64,000 bases of DNA from Candidatus Bathyarchaeota archaeon A05DMB-4 (GTDB lineage: Archaea > Thermoproteota > Bathyarchaeia > Bathyarchaeales > SOJC01). Below, piece after piece: positions 44,168-52,464 of the stretch (its first letter is position 1; each line of letters begins with the position of its first letter). The stretch covers positions 1 to 64,000 of the forward strand of contig JABFQO010000003.1 in the NCBI GenBank assembly GCA_019685575.1, given 5' to 3'. The translations under genes were made by a program, and so were the position numbers. Below the pieces are notes generated by a model that did not search any database, was not told where the DNA came from, and saw only the letters and a list, made by a program, of their open reading frames with translations.

Positions 44168-45268
44168 TTAAACATTTAATTGCTTCGTTGCTCCAGCCAC
44201 CCGTCTCAAACACTCGACGCCACATTCGTAACTCGGAAACCCACGCAAACCGCATTCAGGACCCACAAACAAAACCCGTTCAGCGCCAAACTGCTCAACA
44301 ACCCTCAACGCTCTTTGCTTGATCACTTCTTCGGTTTCCAGAAATACCTCAGGCGCAACCAATCCTTTCCGAATCTTCTTCCAAACCTCAGCCAACTCTT
44401 GATTCAGCGACGAATCACTCACCATGCCTGCCGAGGATCTTCCAACCGCTTCTTTGATAAGCCTATCAAAATCAGTTATGCATACGCTTGCCTTCAAAAA
44501 CTTGTCCTCCGCCTCTAAAAGTTCTTTTGTTTTCTTCAACTGATAAATTGAATCGTCCACATGCGATTCTATAACATCCAAACCCTCGACATCCCAAAAA
44601 AGACCATCAGAAGTGTTATGAAGATGAAGACACGTTTGCACACCACAAGCCTTGGCAGAACCAAAAATCCCCCTCCATGCACTAAACAAGTTCTCCCTCC
44701 CAAAAGAACCACGATCAATTAAAGGATCATTCAACACCCCAAAAAGCGGCTCATCAATCGAAACAAGCACCACGCCTCCAGCCTTTTCACGAAAAACATT
44801 ATGCTCAACAATACGCGAAAGAACAACCCCGAGATTGCCGAAAGTTTCGCTGGTTCGATAAGGGAAAAACGAAGCCAACGTATACGGACCAGTAACGCAA
44901 ACCCGCATACTGAAAGTTTTTCCATATTTTTCATGAATCTCACGAGCATTCTTCTTCAACGCCGAAACTTCAGGCAAACATCCTCTTCCCCGCTTCAATT
45001 CTAAACGCTCAACCTCGACATACCCCTCCTTTGTCTTCTCCAACCCCGTCATCATACCCAAAAACATCAGGCTCATGTCACGAAACTGTGGAAAATTAGG
45101 CACATCTATCCCGGCGCGCAACTTATCCAAAAAAACGTCAGTCACAGTTTTTTCAAAATATTCCGCCCACTCGCCGACTCTTCCTTCCTCAAATGCCTCG
45201 GCACCTTTCACGTATTTCTCCAAACCTTGAGGAAAAGGCAAACTACCAACATCACAAGATTTAACCAA
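44168..45268 (-). CDS. MetE-like cobalamin-independent methyltransferase
   Basis: 366 residues of the MetE C-terminal (core) fold, COG0620. SCDVGSLPFPQ begins the barrel, and GPECGLRGFPSYECG near the C-terminus carries the last zinc-ligand Cys. The usual His-x-Cys zinc pair appears as LHLHNTSDG, so the Cys seems replaced by Thr. It may methylate homocysteine using a methylcobamide donor, or another thiol. Adjacent SAM-recycling deaminase and ThiL on the same strand. Confidence 0.75.
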   Translation of the reverse strand: MVKSCDVGSLPFPQGLEKYVKGAEAFEEGRVGEWAEYFEKTVTDVFLDKLRAGIDVPNFPQFRDMSLMFLGMMTGLEKTKEGYVEVERLELKRGRGCLPEVSALKKNAREIHEKYGKTFSMRVCVTGPYTLASFFPYRTSETFGNLGVVLSRIVEHNVFREKAGGVVLVSIDEPLFGVLNDPLIDRGSFGRENLFSAWRGIFGSAKACGVQTCLHLHNTSDGLFWDVEGLDVIESHVDDSIYQLKKTKELLEAEDKFLKASVCITDFDRLIKEAVGRSSAGMVSDSSLNQELAEVWKKIRKGLVAPEVFLETEEVIKQRALRVVEQFGAERVLFVGPECGLRGFPSYECGVECLRRVAGATKQLNV

Positions 45269-45281
45269 ACAAAAACCTCTC

Positions 45282-46256
45282 TCATGCTTTGCTTTTGAAA
45301 TGCTCCCAACCTTTTGGCTCTATTGGCACGGTTCTCCCCCCCACTTGAAGAGCCACTTCCGCATCTTTCGTAACCTTACCTATCCGAATAAGCGAACCGC
45401 CCACTCGCTTCACCGCAGCAACGGCTTTATTCCAAAGTTTAGGTTTGATCGTCACCACCAATTCGTATTCTTCCCCCCCATACAACGCCAACGGTTGCGG
45501 ATCAACACGGTTTAGTTTAGCGAACTCTAAAACTTCTGGCGCCACTGGAAGATTATCAATCAAGAAACCTGTCCCGCTTGCTTTTTTAAGTTCATAAAGA
45601 CTCCACGCCAAACCGTCACTAGAATCAATAGACGCCGACACCGCACCCGTCGCCGCCAAAGCTAAGCCTTCCTTTAACCGCGCCTTAGGCAACAAAACCG
45701 CCTCCAAAAGAAAACGCTTAATCCTCGAAGAAACAGCAAGCCCCTCCAAAAGCACCTTCAACCCCGCAGATGTTCTACCGAAAACCCCAGTAACAGCAAC
45801 AATATCTCCAGCTTCTGCACCATCCCGCAACATCAGAAAACGCTTCTTAACTATTCCGAAAAGCGAACAACTTATTATCAGATCAGATGCTTCGTTTGTG
45901 TCACCGCCAATCACATAAGCGCCGTACTCCCTTGCCCCAGCATTCAAGCCTTCCGCTAACTGTTCAACATCAGCCTTCGAAAAATTAAGAGGCAACCCCA
46001 AAGAAACCAACAAAGCCGTCGGCTTCACACCCTTTACCGAAAAATCACTAACGTTCATCACCACCGCTTTACGTGCCGCTTGCCAAAAATTCATAGCCGG
46101 CGGCATGTCTGTTTTTCCGACAAACATGTCCGTCTTCAAAACCGCAACCATCCCCCGCCCAATATCTACGCCAGCAACATCGTCGCCAAAGGGAATCGGC
46201 ATGGTAGGCAAAGCCAACTTATGAAAAATCGTTTCGATCACTTTTCGCTCGCCCAT
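45282..46256 (-). CDS. thiL: thiamine-monophosphate kinase
   Basis: 324 residues from ATG 46256 (MGERKVIE); the frame opens at 46307. It phosphorylates thiamine phosphate to the diphosphate. Family motifs: GDDVAGVDIG, the MNVSDFSVKGVKP loop, VIGGDTNEASDL, SIDSSDGLAWSLYEL and LYGGEEYELVVTI. It lies 13 bases upstream of the MetE-like gene, so the two may be cotranscribed. Confidence 0.92.
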   Translation of the reverse strand: MGERKVIETIFHKLALPTMPIPFGDDVAGVDIGRGMVAVLKTDMFVGKTDMPPAMNFWQAARKAVVMNVSDFSVKGVKPTALLVSLGLPLNFSKADVEQLAEGLNAGAREYGAYVIGGDTNEASDLIISCSLFGIVKKRFLMLRDGAEAGDIVAVTGVFGRTSAGLKVLLEGLAVSSRIKRFLLEAVLLPKARLKEGLALAATGAVSASIDSSDGLAWSLYELKKASGTGFLIDNLPVAPEVLEFAKLNRVDPQPLALYGGEEYELVVTIKPKLWNKAVAAVKRVGGSLIRIGKVTKDAEVALQVGGRTVPIEPKGWEHFKSKA

Positions 46257-46403
46257 ACTCGCCACGGTAACCAAGCATAACCCTTCCAACAAATCAATAA
46301 TACACACAACATCTTAAAAACAATCGCACCAAAAGCGACCAGAAAAGAATATCTCTAACTTCACCGACACGCTTCAATAAAGCACAACACCAAAACAAAC
46401 AAC

Positions 46404-46478
46404 GCCTCGGTAGCTAAGCTCGGCCATAGCAGCGGTTTCGTAAACCGCAGGTCGCGGGTTCAAATCCCGCCCGGGGCT
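46404..46478 (+). tRNA. tRNA-Thr (CGT)
   Basis: Cloverleaf: acceptor GCCTCGG/CCGGGGC with one T-G pair, anticodon stem GCGGT/ACCGC with loop TTCGTAA (anticodon CGT), T arm GCGGG-TTCAAAT-CCCGC, discriminator T. CCA not encoded. No intron. Confidence 0.94.
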
Positions 46479-46488
46479 TCACATAGGC

Positions 46489-46578
46489 ATGATGCAAAAC
46501 ACTTCGGCTATATTCCTTACAATAATCACCGAAAATCGTTCGTTAAACTAATAAAATTATCAAATAAACTTGCATCAT
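46489..46578. repeat. 9-bp inverted repeat pair downstream of tRNA-Thr
   Basis: ATGATGCAA (46489-46497) and TTGCATCAT (46570-46578) are perfect inverted copies 72 bases apart, just after the tRNA. They could form a stem in the trailer or be chance. The rest of the gap to 46713 shows no gene. Confidence 0.3.
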
Positions 46579-46713
46579 AAATTCCAAAAAGCTAGACAAC
46601 GGTTTTGTTTAAGAAAAGGTAGAAATGGGTTTCAAGAGTGAAATATATAAAGGAGCGATTTATCTTTTATTTCAATCTCGTGTCGCAGCCTCAAATTTTG
46701 GGCGAGAAATGGA

Positions 46714-47019
46714 TCATAATTGTTTTTTGGCCTTTTTTTCTCTTTTGGGTTTGTCTTCAGCTATTTGCACGCTGGGTTGCATGGTTAATCCTTCAATTTT
46801 AGCTCCCGGGTAGTATTGCTGCAGTTTTCTTCGTAGCAGTATTGAATCTACTTCTCCATAGGTTTTCACGTGGACAACGGTTACGCCGTCGGTGTTGTCC
46901 AAGGCGATGGAGTACCCTGAGCCTAATTCTATACCGCCCTCGTCTACAAGCAACCCTTCGGCTGCAGCATCCAAGCTTGGAAGTTCATCTCTTCGTTTTC
47001 TTTCCTGCATAACAGTCAC
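46714..47019 (-). CDS. hypothetical protein
   Basis: 101 residues (GTG 47019; ATG 47010 is an alternative). A beta-rich middle (YSIALDNTDGVTVVHVKTYG) is followed by a helix and a very basic tail (DKPKREKKAKKQL) that could bind nucleic acid. No family recognised. Confidence 0.55.
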   Translation of the reverse strand: MTVMQERKRRDELPSLDAAAEGLLVDEGGIELGSGYSIALDNTDGVTVVHVKTYGEVDSILLRRKLQQYYPGAKIEGLTMQPSVQIAEDKPKREKKAKKQL

Positions 47020-47095
47020 TCTAAAAAAAGAAAGATGTTTTCTCGCAAATTAAACGTTGCCTAACTTGAATACTTATTTTATATTCATTCTGTTT

Positions 47096-48016
47096 TTACG
47101 GAAATTTCGGTTTTATTGCTTTGGTAGAGCAAGCATCTACGCACTTGAGGCAGTAGATGCACTCTGGGTCGGTAAATTTTTCCCAAGGAAGATCCAAGAT
47201 AGGAACCTTCATGGGACAAACTTGGACGCAGTCGCGGCACGTTGCTTTTGTGCATTTTATTGCTTCTCTTTTCAAACCTAGAAAACTGAAACGATTCAAG
47301 AACGCCAAAGCAGCGCCGTGAGGGCACAAGTAACGGCACCATGCGCGGGGAATGTAAACGGCTAAGATTATGACGGCTGTAAGGATGGCCACGCGTATCC
47401 AGAAAAGCAAAGAGAAAGACGCTATGCCGCCTAAGACGGTGTTAATTGATTGTTCACTGAGGGCGTAACGTAAGTCAAGCGCCATTTTTGGAATGATGGC
47501 AAACAAAGTGTCCGCTGGGTTCAGAAAGTTAAAGGGTGCATTCCCAAACTCGCCCAACGCATTCCTGTAGCTGTCGCCTACACCCATGACTAACGAAAGC
47601 CCCAGAGTCGAACTAATCAACACCACGATAGCCAAAATCGCATACTTTAGATAAATCATCTGCTTATGAGTCCTCTGCGACACTTGCATCTGGCGACGCT
47701 TAAAATAGCTCAGTATTTCCTGCACAAAACCAAACGGGCAAACCCAACTGCATGTAGCCCGTCCCAAAAAAATGGCGAACAAGAAGAAGGCGGCCAAGGG
47801 TACCCATGGAAAAACTGCTTCATACAACAATTGCTGGATGGCGGCGAAGGCGTCGCCAACAGTTTTCTGCGGTGTTCCTGAGCTGTGCAGTACAGGCAAA
47901 ACAAGAGGCACCGGCGCGACTCCAAAAATTACAGCGTTAAGCAAAATGAAAAAACAAAGTTGACTTATCCACCGCAACGTCTGGAACCGCAGTAGTTTCT
48001 CCTTGAATCTTTTCAA
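47096..48016 (-). CDS. membrane 4Fe-4S protein of the NapH/polyferredoxin type
   Basis: 306 residues. Several membrane helices, two cytosolic CxxxCP motifs (TCSWVCPFGFVQEIL and WCRYLCPHGAALAF) typical of NapH/NosR/CcoG proteins, and two C-terminal 4Fe-4S ferredoxin motifs (CRDCVQVCPMKVP and CIYCLKCVDACSTKA). Likely passes electrons between the membrane and a soluble partner. No reductase subunit is adjacent. A TATA-like element (minus strand, about 48071-48083) precedes it. Confidence 0.87.
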   Translation of the reverse strand: MKRFKEKLLRFQTLRWISQLCFFILLNAVIFGVAPVPLVLPVLHSSGTPQKTVGDAFAAIQQLLYEAVFPWVPLAAFFLFAIFLGRATCSWVCPFGFVQEILSYFKRRQMQVSQRTHKQMIYLKYAILAIVVLISSTLGLSLVMGVGDSYRNALGEFGNAPFNFLNPADTLFAIIPKMALDLRYALSEQSINTVLGGIASFSLLFWIRVAILTAVIILAVYIPRAWCRYLCPHGAALAFLNRFSFLGLKREAIKCTKATCRDCVQVCPMKVPILDLPWEKFTDPECIYCLKCVDACSTKAIKPKFP

Positions 48017-48114
48017 AGAGCCTTTTGTGCCTCCTTCACTGAGTATTGGCTAAAAACGTGCGTTTAAGTATTATAAAAAGGTTAAGTCGCCCATCACGTT
48101 TCATTCGGGTCGCT

Positions 48115-48531
48115 TTAATCATGTTTTGGTTTCCAGTTTACGATAAAAAGAAGGAATAAGTAAAGCCCCGCGCCGATTGATTGGTAAAGTAGGCTAGGGC
48201 CGATTAGCACCCAGCTAAGCGCACCGCTGAAGTGCGCGCCTGCAACAAACCATGCGAAAACAACGTCTAGACCAGAACATGCCAAGGGAGAGGACGCGAA
48301 GCTTAGCGGTTGCGGATAGAATGTGAAAAGTCCAAGAATGACGTATATGGGTAAGTTTACTAAGACGCTGAAAAAAGTAAGACCAACCGTGACCCCAAAC
48401 ATCTCCATGAAAACTCTGGCAAGCGCGTTGGCTTCCTCGTGTGGATAAGAAATCATAACCAACGTGACAAGGTAGTCTAACAAGATGAATAACGAAAGAA
48501 GCAGCATTCTCTTGCTCCAAGAGGCTCTCAT
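48115..48531 (-). CDS. hypothetical membrane protein
   Basis: 138 residues with four likely membrane segments (LLLSLFILLDYLVTLVMI, GLTFFSVLVNLPIYVILG, the region after SGLDVVFAWFVAG, and LYLFLLFIVNW). An Asp in the first segment stands out. No family recognised. Confidence 0.6.
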   Translation of the reverse strand: MRASWSKRMLLLSLFILLDYLVTLVMISYPHEEANALARVFMEMFGVTVGLTFFSVLVNLPIYVILGLFTFYPQPLSFASSPLACSGLDVVFAWFVAGAHFSGALSWVLIGPSLLYQSIGAGLYLFLLFIVNWKPKHD

Positions 48532-48728
48532 GGGTTATCACTTATTTGTTTGTTGAACGGTTTGTCTGTTTTCCTTGTGAACAATATGTCTGAAAACAGA
48601 CACGTCTATAAGAATTATTGACGACAAAACATAAAAACGTTTCTAAAAGCCGTTAAGCAAAAAACGAGACGAACAGAGGATTCGCTCAAAAAATGTCGAG
48701 AAGAAAAAGAAGGCTATTAAAAAGCCCT

Positions 48729-49184
48729 TTACACAATATGCGACGGGTCTTTGACTATCAGGTACTCGCTCCACCACTGCAGCTCTAGATGGACTATGTG
48801 CCCGTTTCGGTATATAATATCGGCTTGAAGTTTCGCGTAATTACTTTCAAGCGTTTGCACTTGAGTCTCCAAAGTCAATATTGCGGCTTGTAGATCTGTT
48901 ATTTCATTTGATAGGTTGGTCACGTTAGTTTGAAGGGCGCTTACTTGTTGTTGTAAGCTGGCTTTTTGCGCTTCTAAGGTTGCTATTTGGTTTTGCAAGT
49001 CAAGGTTTTCTGCCTGAAGGGCGCTGTTGTCTGCTTCGAGCGTACTTGTGTTTTTTTGCAGGATTGAAATTTGTCCGTAGGCAACCAAGACGACAGCGAT
49101 GATACAGACTCCGAGTATGATTCCGAGCAGATTTAATTTTTTGTCGTTTGCTGAGTTTTTGGAAAGAGGGTTCAACATTTTCAC
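48729..49184 (-). CDS. membrane-anchored coiled-coil protein
   Basis: 151 residues. One membrane segment (LLGIILGVCIIAVVLVAYG) follows a short basic N-terminus. A long coiled coil of about 90 residues comes next, rich in Leu, Gln, Asn and Thr with clear heptads (LQNQIATLEAQKASLQQQVS). The C-terminus (LQWWSEYLIVKD) is short. Possibly a structural or tethering protein at the cell surface; function unknown. Confidence 0.7.
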   Translation of the reverse strand: MKMLNPLSKNSANDKKLNLLGIILGVCIIAVVLVAYGQISILQKNTSTLEADNSALQAENLDLQNQIATLEAQKASLQQQVSALQTNVTNLSNEITDLQAAILTLETQVQTLESNYAKLQADIIYRNGHIVHLELQWWSEYLIVKDPSHIV

Positions 49185-49278
49185 CTTTACATGAAGGTTG
49201 CAAAGTAGATATTTGGCACTTATGAAATCGCAATAAAGACTCGGTCTAAAGAAGCAGAATAAACACTTTTATGGCAAT

Positions 49279-50283
49279 TTACTCGGCCATTTTTGGCATA
49301 ACCAGATCGGCGATGTCGACGCTTAATTCATAAATTCTTCCGATGTGATCCACGGTTGAAACTACAACGCCTACTATGTTTACGTCGCGTTCATCCTTCG
49401 CTAGCGCTTCGACTTCCTTCATTAAACTCTTAATACTTTCGCGTTCATTACGTACGCTTTCCGCAAGTCGCGTATTTCGTTCACGTAAAGCCTTCAACGC
49501 GTTTTCATGTGTATTAAAAACCGCTCGATGCAACTTTAGCAACGCTTGAGGGACATCACCGCCAAGTTTCGTGCCCTTTAGCGCGTTTGATCTTTCGGCT
49601 ATCTGTGCACTTTGATCACCAATTCCTTCCACAAAACTGGCTACCAACCTGTAATCTAAACAGTCAAGTGCCGAAATGCCCAAACGTTCACTCAACCGTG
49701 GATTACGGATAACAGAACGTAAGATGCGTACTAAAAGAAAGTACTGCCTGTTGACATCGTCATCTCTAGCGGCAACGTTGTTTGCCAAATGTACGTCGCC
49801 ATCGACCAATGCTGTAACTGCGTCATGATGCATGCTTGCCGCGATGGTGTATTCTCTAAACAGAATTTTCTCGGGTGGGATACCTGGGTCCAAAAGGCAC
49901 TGCATCACGATGCTTTTGTAATCTTCCTCAACAATTTCCAATCCGACAAGGCGACTTGCTGCTCGTTTCACGAGTTCTCGTTGTTTTGCGGTGATTTGGT
50001 CTTTCGCTTCGACACGGATGATGTCATACCCGAGCAAATATTTTCCAACAACCTCGCGGTCTAGAAGTTCGCTTGGTTCTACAGTAACAACCTGTAATGC
50101 TCGTTCTTCTTCATATTTTGGGTCGATAAGTAGCCTTCCATCTGCCGTTTCAACCACCGAAACAGTTGACCCGCGCTTCAAACCGAGGCGTTCAGCCCAT
50201 TCCTTTGGTAAGCAGACAAAGAATGTGCCCCCACCGGTTCGTTGAAGTTTACGCATCGTCATATTAAGCCCTCTTCGATCCAT
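49279..50283 (-). CDS. PhoU-like regulator with AbrB-type DNA-binding domain
   Basis: 334 residues from ATG 50283 (ATG 50262 is possible; the frame opens at 50391). The N-terminal SpoVT-AbrB domain (RKLQRTGGGTFFVCLPKEWA, then LKRGSTVSVVE) binds DNA; the C-terminal PhoU-like helical bundles (RLVASFVEGIGDQSAQIAER) sense phosphate state with metals. Archaeal members act as phosphate-uptake regulators. No pst genes are adjacent. A TATA-like element (CAATTTATATTAC, minus) lies at about 50308-50321. Confidence 0.85.
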   Translation of the reverse strand: MDRRGLNMTMRKLQRTGGGTFFVCLPKEWAERLGLKRGSTVSVVETADGRLLIDPKYEEERALQVVTVEPSELLDREVVGKYLLGYDIIRVEAKDQITAKQRELVKRAASRLVGLEIVEEDYKSIVMQCLLDPGIPPEKILFREYTIAASMHHDAVTALVDGDVHLANNVAARDDDVNRQYFLLVRILRSVIRNPRLSERLGISALDCLDYRLVASFVEGIGDQSAQIAERSNALKGTKLGGDVPQALLKLHRAVFNTHENALKALRERNTRLAESVRNERESIKSLMKEVEALAKDERDVNIVGVVVSTVDHIGRIYELSVDIADLVMPKMAE

Positions 50284-50391
50284 CGCCAAATTTAAAATAA
50301 ACGTCCGTAATATAAATTGCGGTAAGATAATTAAAAATATCACGCTTTGTTGCAATGAGTATATAGAACCAACAAAAATTGAACATAACAT

Positions 50392-50777
50392 AAAGCGGCT
50401 ACTTTCTTAGTATTATCATTCGGACATAGACACCTCTTTACATAATTAGAATTTAAAACTAAACCTTTGTCTCACTAAGCACGACGCCACACACAACCCT
50501 ACTACCCGAGACCACACTGCCACCGACTGCTCTCAAAAATTCACAACTGGCTGAGTTGAACCCACGCTTCTCGGTTCATATTTGCGGTGTATTTGGAACT
50601 TAATAGAGAGGTTCAGTCTACTACCGTGTGTGCATTCGCATAGAAAACCAAACCCTCAACACAATCCATTGCAGAAACGACACTAGACCCGCCTAAGCGT
50701 GCACGCGCAAACGAAAAACAGTGATTACCCCGCAACAAAACATATATCCTATAATGCGAAGTTTCTCTCCATATGAC
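50392..50777. other. intergenic region before tRNA-Trp
   Basis: A 386-base gap with a partial dispersed-repeat copy (50575-50607). No protein gene seen. The tRNA promoter probably lies in ATATATCCTATAATGC (about 50742-50757). Confidence 0.5.
50575..50607 (+). repeat. partial copy of the dispersed repeat, copy D
   Basis: TTCATATTTGCGGTGTATTT followed by GGAACTTAATAG matches the left half of the 56-bp repeat with a few substitutions, then the match ends. It lies about 170 bases before tRNA-Trp. Confidence 0.65.
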
Positions 50778-50963
50778 GGGGCTGTAGTCTAGCCAGGGAT
50801 GACGACGGGCTCCAGAACGCAAAACACGGGTTTGCGGACCGCCACGCGGAATGACGAATTTCTGGAGCGGTCACCCAAACGTAGAGAAACCCGTAGAAAG
50901 CACGCAAAAATAAGCCGTGATTTCGGGTAAAGGTCACCGGTTCAAATCCGGCCAGCCCCACCA
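50778..50963 (+). tRNA. tRNA-Trp (CCA) with two introns
   Basis: Exons 50778-50815, 50889-50894 and 50931-50960 join to a full cloverleaf. Acceptor GGGGCTG/CAGCCCC, anticodon stem ACGGG/CCCGT, loop CTCCAGA (anticodon CCA at 50812-50814), T loop TTCAAAT, A73, and CCA encoded at 50961-50963. Intron 1 (50816-50888, 73 bases) is at the usual 37/38 site. Its motif has 3-base bulges AGA and AAA around a helix CTCC/AGAG with one mismatch. Intron 2 (50895-50930, 36 bases) is at 43/44, with a perfect motif: helix ACCC/GGGT, bulges GTA and AAA, and inner stem GAAA/TTTC. Position 49:65 is an A-C mismatch. Confidence 0.9.
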
Positions 50964-51037
50964 ACTTTGCTAAGCCTACAGATTCTGGATTCATAACACT
51001 GAAAATACCATCACATACAACCTCTATACGAGAGACT

Positions 51038-51364
51038 ATGGCTTCCTGCGTGAAATGCGGCAAACCAATAGGCTTAATAGAATACGTTCTCGGCGACTCA
51101 AAACAGCAAGGACTATGCAAAACATGCCGCAAAAACCAACACTGGTGCAACCAATGCATACACTTCCTCACCATCACCACCCGCGACAGCACGGCAGTAA
51201 GCCGATGCCTAAAATACGGTTACGACCTCACAGACAAAAAAACATGGAAAACCGCCACCAACTGCCCCGAATACGCAACAAAGACCATAAAAAACAACAT
51301 CAAGAAAAAACCACTAAAAAAACCAAAACACTCAAAATCAATATTATCCAATCATTGGTTTTAA
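51038..51364 (+). CDS. zinc-ribbon hypothetical protein
   Basis: 108 residues. Three Cys pairs near the N-terminus (SCVKCGK, LCKTCRK, WCNQCIHF) and further Cys (SRCLKYG, NCPEY) suggest one or two zinc ribbons, followed by a very basic tail (NIKKKPLKKPKHSK). Possible nucleic-acid binding; family not recognised. Confidence 0.65.
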   Translation: MASCVKCGKPIGLIEYVLGDSKQQGLCKTCRKNQHWCNQCIHFLTITTRDSTAVSRCLKYGYDLTDKKTWKTATNCPEYATKTIKNNIKKKPLKKPKHSKSILSNHWF

Positions 51365-51373
51365 CTAAAAACT

Positions 51374-51532
51374 CTAATCCAAAACCACGATCTTCTGGAT
51401 TTCACCTTGCCACGGAATCTTCGGCATGCCCTCGGCAAGTTCTTGCATTATCTCCTTTTCAATTCTTCTGTTCGACTTGCCGTCGGCTTCCTTGATTAGG
51501 CGAACCACGATGATAACTTTCTTGCCTTCCAT
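51374..51532 (-). CDS. small 52-residue hypothetical protein
   Basis: A short gene below the usual length cutoffs. ATG 51532 to TAG at 51374-51376. The protein begins MEGKKVIIVVRLIKEADGKS and ends with EIQKIVVLD; it looks like two beta strands around a helix (RRIEKEIMQELAEGMPKIP). Codon use is normal and it fills the gap between the zinc-ribbon gene and the ABC operon. Function unknown. Confidence 0.6.
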   Translation of the reverse strand: MEGKKVIIVVRLIKEADGKSNRRIEKEIMQELAEGMPKIPWQGEIQKIVVLD

Positions 51533-51732
51533 GAATCATCTTTCTCCATACATTGCTTACATGAAGGAAGAGTGCACGACGCCTATTTTAAACGATGCTT
51601 CTCATAGGCTAATATTACCATGAACAAATTATCCGAAGGCTGAGATACCCGCACCTTGAAACAGAGCCGCAATTTCAACAAAAGACTTAAAAGAAAAGAT
51701 GAACCTTCGCAGTTTCAACGGGCGGAAGACCC

Positions 51733-52464
51733 ATGACCTTGGCAGTCGAAACGAAAAAACTAAGAAAACTCTTCGGACCCATAAAAGCATTAGACGAACT
51801 TAGTTTCCAAGTAGAAGAAGGCGAAATCTACGGACTCATAGGACCCAACGGCGCAGGAAAAACCACTTGCCTCCGAATAATCTCCACCCTCATACTTCCC
51901 ACATCGGGCTCAGCAACCGTTTTCGATCATAACGTGGTTAAAGAAGCCACAGAAATCCGCAAACTCATCACATACTTGCCTGAAGAAGCGGGCGCCTACA
52001 AGAACCTGTCCGGACTCGAGTATCTCGAGTTTATGGCAAAATTCAGCACTCGAAACAAGAAAGAAACGGAAAGCATAATTGATAACGCGGCGAAAATTTC
52101 AGGCTTAGGCAGCCGTCTCAACGATAAAGTGAAAACCTATAGTAAAGGTATGAAACGGCGGCTTCTGGTGGCGCGTGCGTTGATGACGCGGCCTAGGCTC
52201 GCTGTCTTGGACGAGCCCACGAGCGGCTTGGACGTGCTCCATTCTTTTCATGTCAGGGGAATCATTAAGGAATACGTGAAACAACACGGCGTCACCGTCT
52301 TGCTTTCTAGTCACAACATGCTGGAAGTCGAATTCCTCTGCGACAAGGTTGCACTCGTAAACAAGGGAAGAATAATAGCGGAAGGCACGCCCGACGAACT
52401 AAAAACCAAAAACAAGGTGAGCAACTTGGAAGAAGCATTCGCGAAGGTGGTAGGACTTGCTTAA
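51733..52464 (+). CDS. ABC-2 type transporter ATP-binding protein
   Basis: 243 residues. Walker A GPNGAGKTTCLRI, Q-loop YLPEEAGAYKN, signature YSKGMKRRLLVARAL, Walker B LAVLDEPTSGLD, switch His LLSSHNMLEV. The signature reads SKGM, as in NatA-like and drug-export ATPases. It overlaps the permease gene by 8 bases. Confidence 0.93.
   Translation: MTLAVETKKLRKLFGPIKALDELSFQVEEGEIYGLIGPNGAGKTTCLRIISTLILPTSGSATVFDHNVVKEATEIRKLITYLPEEAGAYKNLSGLEYLEFMAKFSTRNKKETESIIDNAAKISGLGSRLNDKVKTYSKGMKRRLLVARALMTRPRLAVLDEPTSGLDVLHSFHVRGIIKEYVKQHGVTVLLSSHNMLEVEFLCDKVALVNKGRIIAEGTPDELKTKNKVSNLEEAFAKVVGLA

Noticed and set aside
46625-46813. Plus-strand frame of 62 codons after tRNA-Thr
   Set aside because: Its second half is antisense to the hypothetical gene at 46714 and nothing supports it except a TATA-like stretch.
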